Below are positions 55,040 through 64,000 of a DNA stretch of 64,000 bases, one piece after another. The first letter of the stretch is position 1. Each line of letters starts with the position of its first letter. The notes under the pieces are model-generated. The model saw only the letters and a list, made by a program, of their open reading frames with translations. It was not told the origin of the DNA and searched no databases. The stretch is taken from the NCBI GenBank assembly GCA_905116865.2, contig CAJHNH020008546.1, positions 564,773-628,772 of the forward strand, given 5' to 3'. The stretch comes from Candidula unifasciata. Taxonomy: Eukaryota; Mollusca; Gastropoda; Stylommatophora; Geomitridae. Made by a program: the position numbers and the translations under genes.

Positions 55040-55130
55040 TATCATTTTTTTCTTCTTCTTCTTCCTCCTCCTACCTCTCCTCTTCTTCTTCTTCATTATC
55101 CCCTCCTTTCCTTCTCGCTCACCCTTTTCA
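55040..55130. repeat. Imperfect TTC/TCC microsatellite
   Basis: Pyrimidine-rich degenerate repeat, no coding meaning. Confidence 0.85.
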
Positions 55131-55329
55131 TTTTCTGCCGCTGTTCGTTTTTCCTTCTTCTGTTCTGCAACTCCATTAGTTAGAGTGCTTTAATGAAATC
55201 CCTCATAATCACTGTCTCCACACTCTCAGCATTGCATGCAAGAAGAGCAAGTGCATAGTCTCTTCAAGTTTTTGATCTTGGCAGTTGAGAGTTTTTATGC
55301 CTGCCTCTTTATATACTGTTGGAAAAACA

Positions 55330-55742
55330 GTGCCCAAACATGGACCCTTACTACAACTAATGAGTTGAAGATCTAACAACAGAGATGAGATGTCTTAGGA
55401 GAGCTGCCGGTGTGACAGGAAGAGATCAAATCAGGAATTAAGAAAAAAGAAGACTAGGACTGAAACCAGTCATACAATTAATTAACGAACAACAAATGAG
55501 ATGGTTTGACCACCCGACGAGAATGCCCTGGTAGCAGCTGCCACAGAGAGCCACACTGAAGAAATATAATGAACACAGAGCATGAGGAAGACCACAAAAT
55601 ATGTGGAGTGACACCATCAGGAGCAACCTAACAGAAATGAATACCGACTTGTACAATGCATTGGAAAAAGCGCAAACGATCCTTGCATCTCCCCCCAACA
55701 ACTCGCTGAGGTAAATGGTGGAAGAGAAGAAGAAGAAGAAAA
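55330..55742 (+). mobile_element. LINE ORF2 C-terminal fragment with GAA end
   Basis: Split frames give LTTEMRCLRRAAGVTGRDQ, then LKPVIQLINEQQMRWFDHPT and RPQNMWSDTIRSN, ending AGAGAAGAAGAAGAAGAAAA. Decayed by stops and frameshifts. It resembles 12384-13100 and 28240-28509. Confidence 0.78.
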
Positions 55743-55994
55743 TGAGAATTGTGTAATTTAAATACACAAGTTTTTGAGTACCAGTCCTCAGAATCTTCCT
55801 TACTCAGAACTAAAGCATTCATCATGCATTTATAATTATTCTTTACATGAAACGCTTTTCATAATTCCTTGTTCCCTATCCATCTGCTACAGCAGCTGAC
55901 TGACCTGTTACATAACCTTTTTCAGTCTCCTGTTTAATGAAAAAATTTTTTGTTTAACTCACTCAGCATATTTATATATAAAATGTACCCACTG

Positions 55995-56835
55995 CAGTCT
56001 TTGCATATATTCTGTGGTGAGGCCGCAAATATTCTGTGGTGAGGCCCTAAATATTATCTGGTGAGGCCCCAAATATTCTGTTTTGAGGCCCTAAATATTC
56101 TTTGGTGAGGTCCGATAAATTCTGTTGAAGCCCTAAATATTTCTGTGGTGAGGCCATAAATATTTCTGTGGTGAGGCCATAAATATTTCTGTGGTGAGGC
56201 GCTAAATATTAAGTGGTGAGGCCCTAATTATTCTGTGCCGAGGCCTCATATATACTGTTTTGAAGTCCCATATATTTTGTAGTGAGGCCTAATATATACT
56301 GTAGTGAGGGCCCCAAATATTCTGTGGTGATGTCCCAAATATTCTGTTGTGAGGCCGATATATTCTGTGGTGAGGCCCCTAATATTCTGTGGTGAGGCCC
56401 CTGATATTCTGTGCTGAGGCCCCATATATTCTGTGCTGAAGCCCTATATACTCTGTAGTGACGCTCCAAATATTTTGTGATGAGGCTCCATATATTCTGT
56501 GGTGAGACGCCATCTATTCTGTGGTGAGACGCCATCTATTCTGTGGTGAGACACCATCTATTCTGTGGTGAGATGCCATCTATTCTGTGGTGAGACGCCA
56601 TCTATTCTGTGGTGAGACGCCATCTATTCTGTGGTGAGACACCATCTTTTTTGTGGTGAGACGCCATCTTTTCTGTGGGGAGACGCCATCTATTCTGTGG
56701 TGAGACGCCATCTATTCTGTGGTGAGACGCCATCTATTCTGTGGTGAGACGCCATCTTTTCTGTAGGGAGACGCCATCTATTCTGTGGTGAGACGCCATC
56801 TATTCTGTGGTGAGACCTCTTTCTCTTCTATAGTG
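55995..56835. repeat. 22-23-bp minisatellite, ~37 units, two-zone array
   Basis: The left zone (to about 56490) has diverged units of the form ATATTCTGTGGTGAGGCCCC. The right zone (about 56490-56815) has 22-bp units TCTATTCTGTGGTGAGACGC plus CA that are nearly identical. It lies in the 4.5-kb HDHD5 intron before the 37-bp exon. Confidence 0.96.
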
Positions 56836-56914
56836 CAACTTTTATTCTGTTTGAAAGCCATGAGATTGGAAAAAAACTATCCACCATGGAAATTGAACCT
56901 TAATATTTGAGGAT

Positions 56915-57195
56915 CATGAGAGCTGCAGTGGTGTGGCCCCTAGACGCTCGCCTGTGGATTGCAACATTGTGGGTTTGGGTGTGACGAAGCCAGACATTTT
57001 TTTCCCTCCAAAAACTGACCCTGGCTCTGAGGTTGACCAAGCCTTGAGTGGGCGCCAGGAGCAGTCCTGGGATGTAAAGGCAGCCAGCATGATGCTAACC
57101 GCATCACCCACTCAGTGCCAGTGGGTCTATAAAATATAGGTTTATATGCCCAATACGCCAGAAGATGTGGAAAAGGGTCATCTACTGTACTTATT
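56915..57195 (+). mobile_element. tRNA-derived SINE family 3
   Basis: The head GAGCTGCAGTGGTGTGGCCC leads to the body CTGAGGTTGACCAAGCCTTG, CAGCCAGCATGATGCTAACC and ATAAAATATAGG, and the end GATGTGGAAAAGGGTCATCT. Confidence 0.82.
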
Positions 57196-57199
57196 TTTG

Positions 57200-58660
57200 G
57201 TGTGTAACTTGAGGATCATGAAATTGTTATACACATTCATTAACCTGTAAGCCACGGAAACACGTTTATTATCTGAGAGAAAACTTTTGCTTAAGATATA
57301 ATATAACTCTGTCGCCCAGAGAAGCCACAAAATAGACACATTTTTGGCTGGGTCCAAATCTCCATAAAAGTCACTTTGCTAATTGCAATACTGACATGTC
57401 CTGGAGGAGCTTAGTTATTGCCATTGATTGTGTTTGCACCTGTGAAGCATTCAGGGGGTCAGGATATCAATATATTTACTTAAAACAGAATTTAGAGAGG
57501 GTTTTCTTATGAACCAAGTGGCTTTTATAAAGCCATTTTGACATCATAATTTTCCAGTAGCATCATTGATAGAAATCACATGGTCGCATGATAGATATTT
57601 TCTTAGGCCCACTTCGTTTGTGTTTATTGATTAGTTCCTTTATATATTTACATTTTTTTTTTAAATTTAGATAAATATATTGTTTAAAAAATGTATAAAT
57701 GACCTTTGTCAGATGTTTTTTTTTCTCTTTTTAAGGGTGGGGGAAGAGGGTCCCCATAGGATCCTGATATTTTTAGGCAGTTTCCAAGGTGACAGGGTTA
57801 AACAATCAATCTGGCATTAAGAGGGTCAAATAAAAAGGCAGGTTGTAATGTAAGATGTGTCTGTTGCTGTATTTTCTATCCCTTCATAATATTTTGTCAT
57901 TAAATTTTTCTGTAAACATTAATGATACATGTTTTCTTCTTCTTCAATCCTTCTGTCAGAAAACTTATATCAGGAGGCCAGTAGCCTTTATGAAAGCTAT
58001 CGTGCAATCCATATCTTCTCGTGTATCATACAGCTTTGTCTTCATTGTGGTTGGGACAGGCCAGATTGCGTCTCTGTTGTCAGCATACAGTTGACAGTGT
58101 TGGAGCACATGCTCAGCATTTTCGGGTACATGTTGATAGTTGACAACTCTTAGAACTGCGGCTCTCCGGGGGTGAGGTGGTTAACTGTTTTAGTATCAAA
58201 CAATGTTCTGTATGTTTCTTTGTCATTCCAAAGATGATATAAATTTAAGTGCTGCCTTCTATCACAGTCAGTCATTATATTATCTCTTTGTGAATGGATA
58301 TTAACCATTTCTGACCCGCATTACCTCTTTTAAATTTATTCATATGTATATGAATAAAAGGGGTTAAAGTAAGAGTTACTTAGGATTGAAAAAGTTCGTG
58401 CTTTGAAGATTGTGGGTTGGATTTGAGACTCTGCCATCCAGTTTTACCAGTTCAGTGTTTTGAATCTTCCTGGGAGATGTTACTGGAGCTATGAAATTAA
58501 TGCTTTATGCAGTTCTGTCGTGGTCGCCCTGCGGAGAGAGACAAGTTATATGGGAGAAAACCTGGCACAGTGAAGTCCCATCTGTCACTTCTAAATGTCA
58601 TTTAAAATCCTAGAACATGTCATTTATTGTCAGTGGGAATGATCAAGTTGTGTTTTTTTG
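57200..58660. other. Intronic spacer
   Basis: Mostly unique AT-rich DNA. 57950-58230 has the texture of decayed retroelement coding sequence but could not be assigned. No further HDHD5 exon is expected here, since flanking exons join in phase. Confidence 0.45.
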
Positions 58661-58667
58661 TTTTCAG

Positions 58668-58704
58668 CCATGCTCTTTTGAGGAATTCTTTCCAAGAATA
58701 GAAG
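58668..58704 (+). CDS. HDHD5: HDHD5/CECR5-like HAD hydrolase, 37-bp micro-exon
   Basis: Preceded by TTGTTTTCAG and followed by GTGTGT. It encodes PCSFEEFFPRIE plus one base; the codon is completed by CT at 60777 to give Ala. FPRIEx(V/I)[11 protein letters not shown] is the family's contiguous motif across this junction, which supports such a small exon. Phase enters 0 and leaves 1. Confidence 0.88.
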
Positions 58705-59329
58705 GTGTGTACTGTAGCTGTTGTGTCTTACTTAGAACAAGTAGTGATGACTGTATTATGTATGCACATTTTACAATAATTATTTGTTGCTGTTGTATTT
58801 AACTCTTAGAGTCCCAAGTAACATGTCATACGTTCATATGTTTCTACCTAGAAGCCTAGTGAACGCAAGTTGCGCTGATTGTACGTCTTTCTTGACTACA
58901 CCTTGGACCTCCGATGCTAAACTCTCTGGGACTTATTGAGTTAAATAAATCAAGTAGTGGTTACTAAAATATGTAAGGATATTTCCAGCTGTCATTAGGT
59001 GATCATAATTAGAAACATTAGTTGATGCTGAGGTTACAGACAGTGCAAGACCAGTCTTAGTAACAAGAAAACTAAACAATTGATGATGGTAGAAGTACAT
59101 AATGACATAACACTGAAGTATGCAATGACATATAAATTTAACTAGGAAATATGTAATGGCATAATAAATAGAGCCCTGTACTGGTTGGAGTAAAAAAAAA
59201 TCCTGCAGCTTCTTGTGGGTTAAACCTGACCTCTTTCTCCAGGTGGAGACACCTCCTGGGGAGGTCTGTGTTATTACTTTTGTAATTTGCTATTCTGACA
59301 ATGTGAGTGCAGTGCCATACACACATTTC

Positions 59330-59882
59330 GGCTTTCCTTTAAATAACGGTCGCTAGCTGGAAGGCGACGTCCGCTTAGTCGTAGTTCACTCCCTTGGCTG
59401 CAGTGCAAATACGGAGCGGACAAGTCACGAATCAAAAAACAAACTGAGGTCGATATACCTGTTAGAGCTAGACCACGCGCTGCGACTGACAGTAGTGACT
59501 GCAGTCTTGCGACGCGAGACTCTCGTAGAGCACGCGCTGCGACTCACACTAGCGACCGGGTTCTTCCGACGCATGACTTAGTGACCGTAGATGTGAGACC
59601 TGCGTATCTGTATCTCGTAATGAGCGATAAGCTTCCGTCGTGTCCGTGATGTGTCACCCTAACCCTAACCCTACTCCAAACCCTAACCCTACCCCAAAAC
59701 CTAACCCTAACCCTACCCCAAATCCTAACCCAAACCCTAAGCCTAACCCTAGGATGACAGGTAACTATATCATTTGTTTCGTTCCCTCTTTACCACTCTG
59801 TATTTGCACTGCAGCCAAGGGAGTGAACTCCGACTAAGTGACCGTCGCCTTCCAGCTAGCGACCGTTATTTAAAGGAGAGCC
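59330..59882. mobile_element. 553-bp MITE with 83-bp inverted ends and telomere-type interior
   Basis: The arms 59330-59412 and 59800-59882 are reverse complements with about five mismatches (GGCTTTCCTTTAAATAACGG against GGCTCTCCTTTAAATAACGG at the tips). CACATTTC flanks it perfectly at 59322-59329 and 59883-59890. The interior (59655-59752) is degenerate CCCTAA/CCCTACCCCAAA repeat. It also holds two copies of CACGCGCTGCGACT at about 59474 and 59531. No transposase. An 8-bp duplication is compatible with hAT, P or Merlin-like movers; the superfamily is unresolved. Confidence 0.93.
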
Positions 59883-59929
59883 CACATTTCTTCTCATGTA
59901 AGTGTAGCGGACAAGGAAGCTAGAGAGTC

Positions 59930-60055
59930 AAGTTAAAAAGATGGGGAGGATATGGGGAGAGCTGCATGCGATAGCGAAGGATAGAACAACTTGGCGTGAG
60001 TTGGTTGAGGGCCTATGCTCCATTGGGTTGTTAGAAAGGCAGAAGAAGAAGAAGT
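59930..60055 (+). mobile_element. LINE 3' tail fragment with GAA end
   Basis: Very close to 1-118 and to the end of 50120-50632: GGAGAGCTGCATGCGATAGC, then TTGGCGTGAGTTGGTTGAGG, then AGAAGAAGAAG. Confidence 0.85.
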
Positions 60056-60234
60056 GTAATGTGGTACATAAAGACAATTAGTAAGTAAATAGAGTTGCTA
60101 TATTTTTGTTATCTGTCCCTTTCCCCTCATTCTCACCCGACTATTGGTAACCCCTGTTTCCCACACTTCACTCCTACTGATCAGATTTCACTCATCTCCT
60201 GGTTTTGTCTGTAGTAGAGATGCCCGTTTTATTT

Positions 60235-60515
60235 ATTTTTCCCCCGCAGAATAGACCTACTGTAATTCAAACCCTCCCCCACCCCATTTTTCCTCCAAAC
60301 AGCATGTAAAACTCATAGGGGTGATTTTTTTCAAAGTCAGAATGCACCTGCCTGAGAAATTGTTAGCCAACAGTCTGCATACAAATACACCAGATATGTA
60401 AGATGGATGTGCACGCAAACCTTAGGTTCTCGAGCAGGATTGAAATCCAGAAGAGGATATACAATCCGAAGTTTCTGCGGGATTTACAGCTGGTGAACGT
60501 AAAGAAGATTTCTTT
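60235..60515 (+). mobile_element. SINE-like family 1, decayed
   Basis: GAATAGACCTACTGTAATTC, then CAACAGTCTGCATACAAATA, AGATGGATGTGCACGCAAAC, GGATTTACAGCTGGTGAACG and a short AAGAAG tail keep the family-1 order. Confidence 0.78.
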
Positions 60516-60739
60516 TCAAAAATTTGCCGAGAGCCAGTTATGTATCACATACATAATGTCATTTATTATTATTATTATTATTTTTTTGTTATACTTGTTT
60601 TACACATTGTTTGAATACAATAATGTAGTCATTTTTGTTTTGCGGCAGCATCTTTTGTTTATTTATTGTTAAATCATTCTGTAAAGCTAACATATAACGT
60701 ATGTTTCCCCTATCGTTTTGGTACTTCTACTTGCACTAA

Positions 60740-61003
<264 letters not shown>

Positions 61004-61154
61004 TAATTGTAGCTTGTCAGTTGTCCAAGAACAACTAGAAGAACATAATGGGCTGTGCAGCTAGAAAACTTTCATCATGATGCAAATAATATGCTGATAC
61101 AACTACATTTCGTTTTTTGTTTTAAATTACAGAAGTCGTCACTTATTTGAAGTG

Positions 61155-61800
61155 TGCATCCTTGAGATATCTAAAACCCCAGACATAAACATTTCAATTC
61201 CTGACTTCATGTCGTCATGGCCATCTTAAACCACATACAGAATGGTCTTGGTCCTTTTCTAACTAGTTGTAATGGCCATCTTGAACTACAGACTTAACAG
61301 TTTTGATGTTTTTCTTACTAGTTGTAATTGCCATCTTGAACTACAGACTTAACAGTTTTGATGTTTTTCTTACTAGTCGTAATGGCCATCTTGAACTACA
61401 GACATAACAGTTTTGATCCTTTTCCAACTAGTCAGAATGGCCACATAAAACTACAGACATAACAGTTTTGATCCTTTTCTAAATAGTTGTAATGGCCATC
61501 TGGAACTACAGACATAACAGTTTTGATGTTTTTCTTACTAATTGTAATTGCCATCTGGAACTACAGACATAAAACTACATACAGTCTTGATGTTTTTCTT
61601 ACTAGTCGTAATGGCCATCTTGAATTACAGACATAACAGTCTTTTCTAAATAGTTATATTTGTCATCTTAAACTACAGACATAAGAATTGTGATTCCTGA
61701 CTTCTAATTTCTTGTAATGGCCAACTTAATCAACACATGACAGTCTTGATCCTTTTCTAAGCAGTCGTAATGGCCATCTTAACCTAAAGACATAACATAG
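61155..61800. repeat. 55-bp tandem repeat, ~10 units
   Basis: The unit is TAATGGCCATCTTGAACTAC followed by AGACATAACAGTTTTGATGT and TTTTCTTACTAGTCG. The first unit spacing is exactly 55 bp (61270 to 61325); later units vary through indels. It lies in the intron after the 60777 exon. Confidence 0.92.
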
Positions 61801-62203
61801 CACAAACTCCACAGCTCCAGCGACAGTCCTAAGAATCTCTGTTAAAGAATAGCATTGTTCAACCGAACAGTGCAACTGTGAAATGAACCCACAACCTTCA
61901 GAGTGTGAGGCAAAATGCTTGACCACTTAACACCGAACCCCCCCCCCCCCTCCCTCAGAAAGACTTAGAAAACTTTGAACTCATGGAATCAATGACACAA
62001 ACTGAAATTGAGCTTATAACCTTAAGACTGGGTATTACTAAACAGCCTGACCACTTCATCTCGGAGGGACCCTCCCCCACCCACCCCATTTTTTAATTTT
62101 TTTTTTTTAGCAGGCCAAATACATAGCACAGCATGTCACTGTGGCAATAGGTTCCATATGTTTCACCTAGCCTTTGATTGTGGTCATGCAATAACAAAAG
62201 CAT

Positions 62204-62440
62204 GAAAAAGGTTAGTTGCGTATCCTTTACAGGATGTTGCAGAACCAACTCAACAGCCCCTGGCTGTTGTGTGGTTTTTCTAGACAAATTTATGACCATT
62301 AGTTTGCCATTTCTTTCTGGACGGTCGGCTTTCTTGATACCACTGTCGAAACCAACGCAAGGCGCATGGCCCGCAGCTGGGATCGAACCCGGCATCCCAG
62401 CATTACGAAGCGTTTGCATCGACTTAGCCACAGAGCCAAC
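62204..62440 (-). mobile_element. tRNA-derived SINE family 2, full length, 12-bp TSD
   Basis: Flanked by TAACAAAAGCAT at 62192-62203 and 62441-62452 (perfect). On the minus strand: head TTGGCTCTGTGGCTAAGTCG, B box GGGTTCGATCCCAGC, end CCTTTTTC. Defines a 237-bp unit. Confidence 0.93.
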
Positions 62441-62464
62441 TAACAAAAGCATAGCTTCCAGAAT

Positions 62465-62960
62465 TCAAGACAGGTGAAGACAGAAGAGAAATGTCTAGAC
62501 AACGGCTTGTATCAACAGTTATATCACACAGATAAGATGGTGATTTATGTACTGATCACATGCCCAAGAGAAGGAAACACAGAAACAGCAGACAGGCACT
62601 TAAATAGGAAACAAATGGATTGAAGAGATCCACACACACACACACACAAAAACAACCACAAATGATGAACATTGATGAGAAAGGTCAAAGGTGCCTGACT
62701 CAGATAATCATATTAAAACAATTGCACCGGATTGAACTAAACGGAAGAATAGACTACGAGCCATACATGACTTATAACAGCACAAACGGATGATGATGAT
62801 GAATTACCAGAATGTGGCTGCTGGAGATGACACCTACAACACCCTGAGATCAATAGTATGCAAAATTGTCTGGAACTAGAACACAAATCAGTGTGCTGTC
62901 TGAAAATCACACAGAGAAAAGTGGGAAATATATTAGCCGTTATGTTTTTCAATGTTATCT
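62465..62960 (+). other. Intronic spacer with LINE-like scraps
   Basis: Contains a CA run (62633-62647) and Arg/Lys-rich broken frames typical of LINE tails; not assignable with confidence. Confidence 0.35.
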
Positions 62961-63232
62961 TTGTCTGTTGCTCTTGAGCTTATGAGATGCTGTCAGTTTT
63001 ATATATATATATATTTGTTGCTGTTGTTGTTTTGTTTTGTTATGTTTGCACAGCAACTAATGTGTTGTTTCTTAACTTGATGCGACAGTGAAGAAATGAA
63101 AGCCTTACACCACATTGCTTTCATAAGTATATTGTTTTCACTGCTTCTGTTTTATCTGTCACTATTCTTGATCTGCTCTGCCTCCTGCACTACTTTCTTC
63201 CAAGTGAATCATTGTTTAATGCTCATTTTCAG

Positions 63233-63278
63233 ATTAGGGCATGGTTGTTTTATGAATGCTTTGGAGAGTCTCTACCAG
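63233..63278 (+). CDS. HDHD5: HDHD5/CECR5-like HAD hydrolase, 46-bp exon (last seen)
   Basis: Between TCATTTTCAG and GTTAGT. Its first base completes the Arg codon begun at 60950, then LGHGCFMNALESLYQ in frame. (F/L)GHGxF...LExxYQ follows NMDLLWM...PR directly in the family and precedes the segment ending in the GKPS-type motif III/IV region. That part, including the C-terminal HAD motifs, must lie beyond 64000. Exons at 46610 through here total 789 bp, 263 codons, without a stop. Confidence 0.92.
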
Positions 63279-63319
63279 GTTAGTGTACTTTTTAAACAAT
63301 TTGTTATCCATTCACAACT

Positions 63320-63670
63320 ATGTCAGTTTATCTGTTCACACTTGTGTCAGATTATTTATTCATGCCAATATGGAATTATCAGTTCACACAGTTGCCAAAT
63401 TACCTGTCCACATCAGTATTATCTGTTCATGCCAGTATAAGATTATCTGTCAGATTAAATGTTTACATCAGTATTATTTATTCATACCAGTATCAGATTA
63501 TTTGTTCACACCAGTATCAGATTATTTGTTCACACTAGTATCAGATTATTTATTCATACCAGTATCAGATTATTTGTTCACACCAGTATCAGACTATCTG
63601 TTTGCAGTTGTATCAGATTATTTGTTCCCACCATTATCAAATTAACGGTTCAGATTAGTGTTATTTATTC
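63320..63670. repeat. 24-bp minisatellite, ~14 units
   Basis: The unit is ACCAGTATCAGATTATTTGT plus TCAC. As with the array at 6478, the period is a multiple of three, so frames remain open for 110-130 codons across it (SDYLFTPV). They are not genes. Confidence 0.93.
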
Positions 63671-63756
63671 ATACCAATATGAGTTTATCTATTCCTGTGA
63701 TAATGTAGTGGTTAGTCACTGGCTTATCAGCATGGTCGTCCAAGTTCAGTGTCCAA

Positions 63757-63928
63757 GTTCTTCCATAGGGAGAGCAGGACCTTTTTCAACACCTTCAGGT
63801 TTACTGGGCATATAGTGTTGGACCTATATTTTATACACTAATTGGCACTCATAGGGTGATCACGCCAGCTGCCTTTACTTCCCAGAACCTGTTACCCATT
63901 TAAGGCTGGGTCGACCTGGCAGCCAAGG
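63757..63928 (-). mobile_element. SINE family 3 body (minus)
   Basis: GCAGGACCTTTTTCAACACC, TGGACCTATATTTTATACAC and TTAAGGCTGGGTCGACCTGG are family-3 blocks reversed. A plus-oriented head-like stretch (AATGTAGTGGTTAGTCACTG, 63704-63723) just upstream suggests rearranged copies. Confidence 0.78.
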
Positions 63929-63931
63929 TCT

Positions 63932-64000
63932 TTCTTCTTCTGTCTTTCTATCCCCCAATGGAGCATAGGCCCTCAACCAACTCACGCCAAGTCGATCTAT
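63932..64000 (-). mobile_element. LINE 3' tail fragment (minus), cut by window edge
   Basis: TTTCTTCTTCTGTCTTTCTA, then CCCCAATGGAGCATAGGCCC and CAACTCACGCCAAGTCGATC match 50130-50200. Confidence 0.85.

Overview
This is a repeat-rich stretch of animal nuclear DNA. The host coding sequence consists of short exons bounded by GT/AG splice sites and separated by introns of up to about 12 kb. Almost everything else is non-LTR retrotransposon (LINE) debris, several SINE families, non-autonomous DNA transposons, microsatellites and minisatellites. There is no operon structure, no Shine-Dalgarno context and no dense ORF packing, so it is not prokaryotic. The mixture of LINE tails and SINEs with GAA-type tails would suit a mollusc or another lophotrochozoan. 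That placement is inference, because no diagnostic host gene fixes the taxon.

Two host genes can be supported. (1) On the minus strand, two exons (33944-33871, then 21430-21330) join in phase. They encode the first ~58 residues of the H-NOX (HNOB) haem domain of a soluble guanylate cyclase subunit. A candidate first exon that ends exactly at its ATG lies at 38870-38868. The rest of the gene was not found downstream. (2) On the plus strand, a mitochondrial HAD-superfamily phosphatase-like gene, the orthologue of HDHD5/CECR5, runs from a predicted start at 46610 through exons at 51726, 53947, 58668, 60777 and 63233. All phases agree, and the gene continues past the right edge. The 5' ends of the two genes appear to face each other (divergent arrangement), separated by an assembly gap (39131-39946) and LINE debris.

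Region by region: 1-21 kb holds no recognised host exon. It contains LINE tails, tRNA-derived SINEs, a 24-bp and a 32-bp minisatellite, a tandem MITE, and long GA and TTC tracts. 21-39 kb is the guanylate cyclase locus. Its large intron holds a 934-bp hAT-type element with a perfect 8-bp target duplication, a LINE ORF1 zinc-knuckle remnant, a nearly complete LINE ORF2 interrupted by a SINE, and huge AAG/ACT tracts. 39-46.5 kb is gap, repeats and LINE fragments. 46.6-64 kb is the HDHD5 locus. Its introns carry LINE RNase H fragments, SINEs, a long near-perfect hairpin, an 840-bp 22-bp-unit minisatellite, and a 553-bp inverted-repeat element whose interior contains degenerate CCCTAA telomere-type repeats.

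I recognise no CRISPR, prokaryotic defence system, virus or secretion system. The most unusual objects are the telomere-repeat-bearing MITE, the SINE/LINE families sharing a GAA tail that seeds microsatellites, the intronic hairpin, and the hAT element with a highly basic reading frame.
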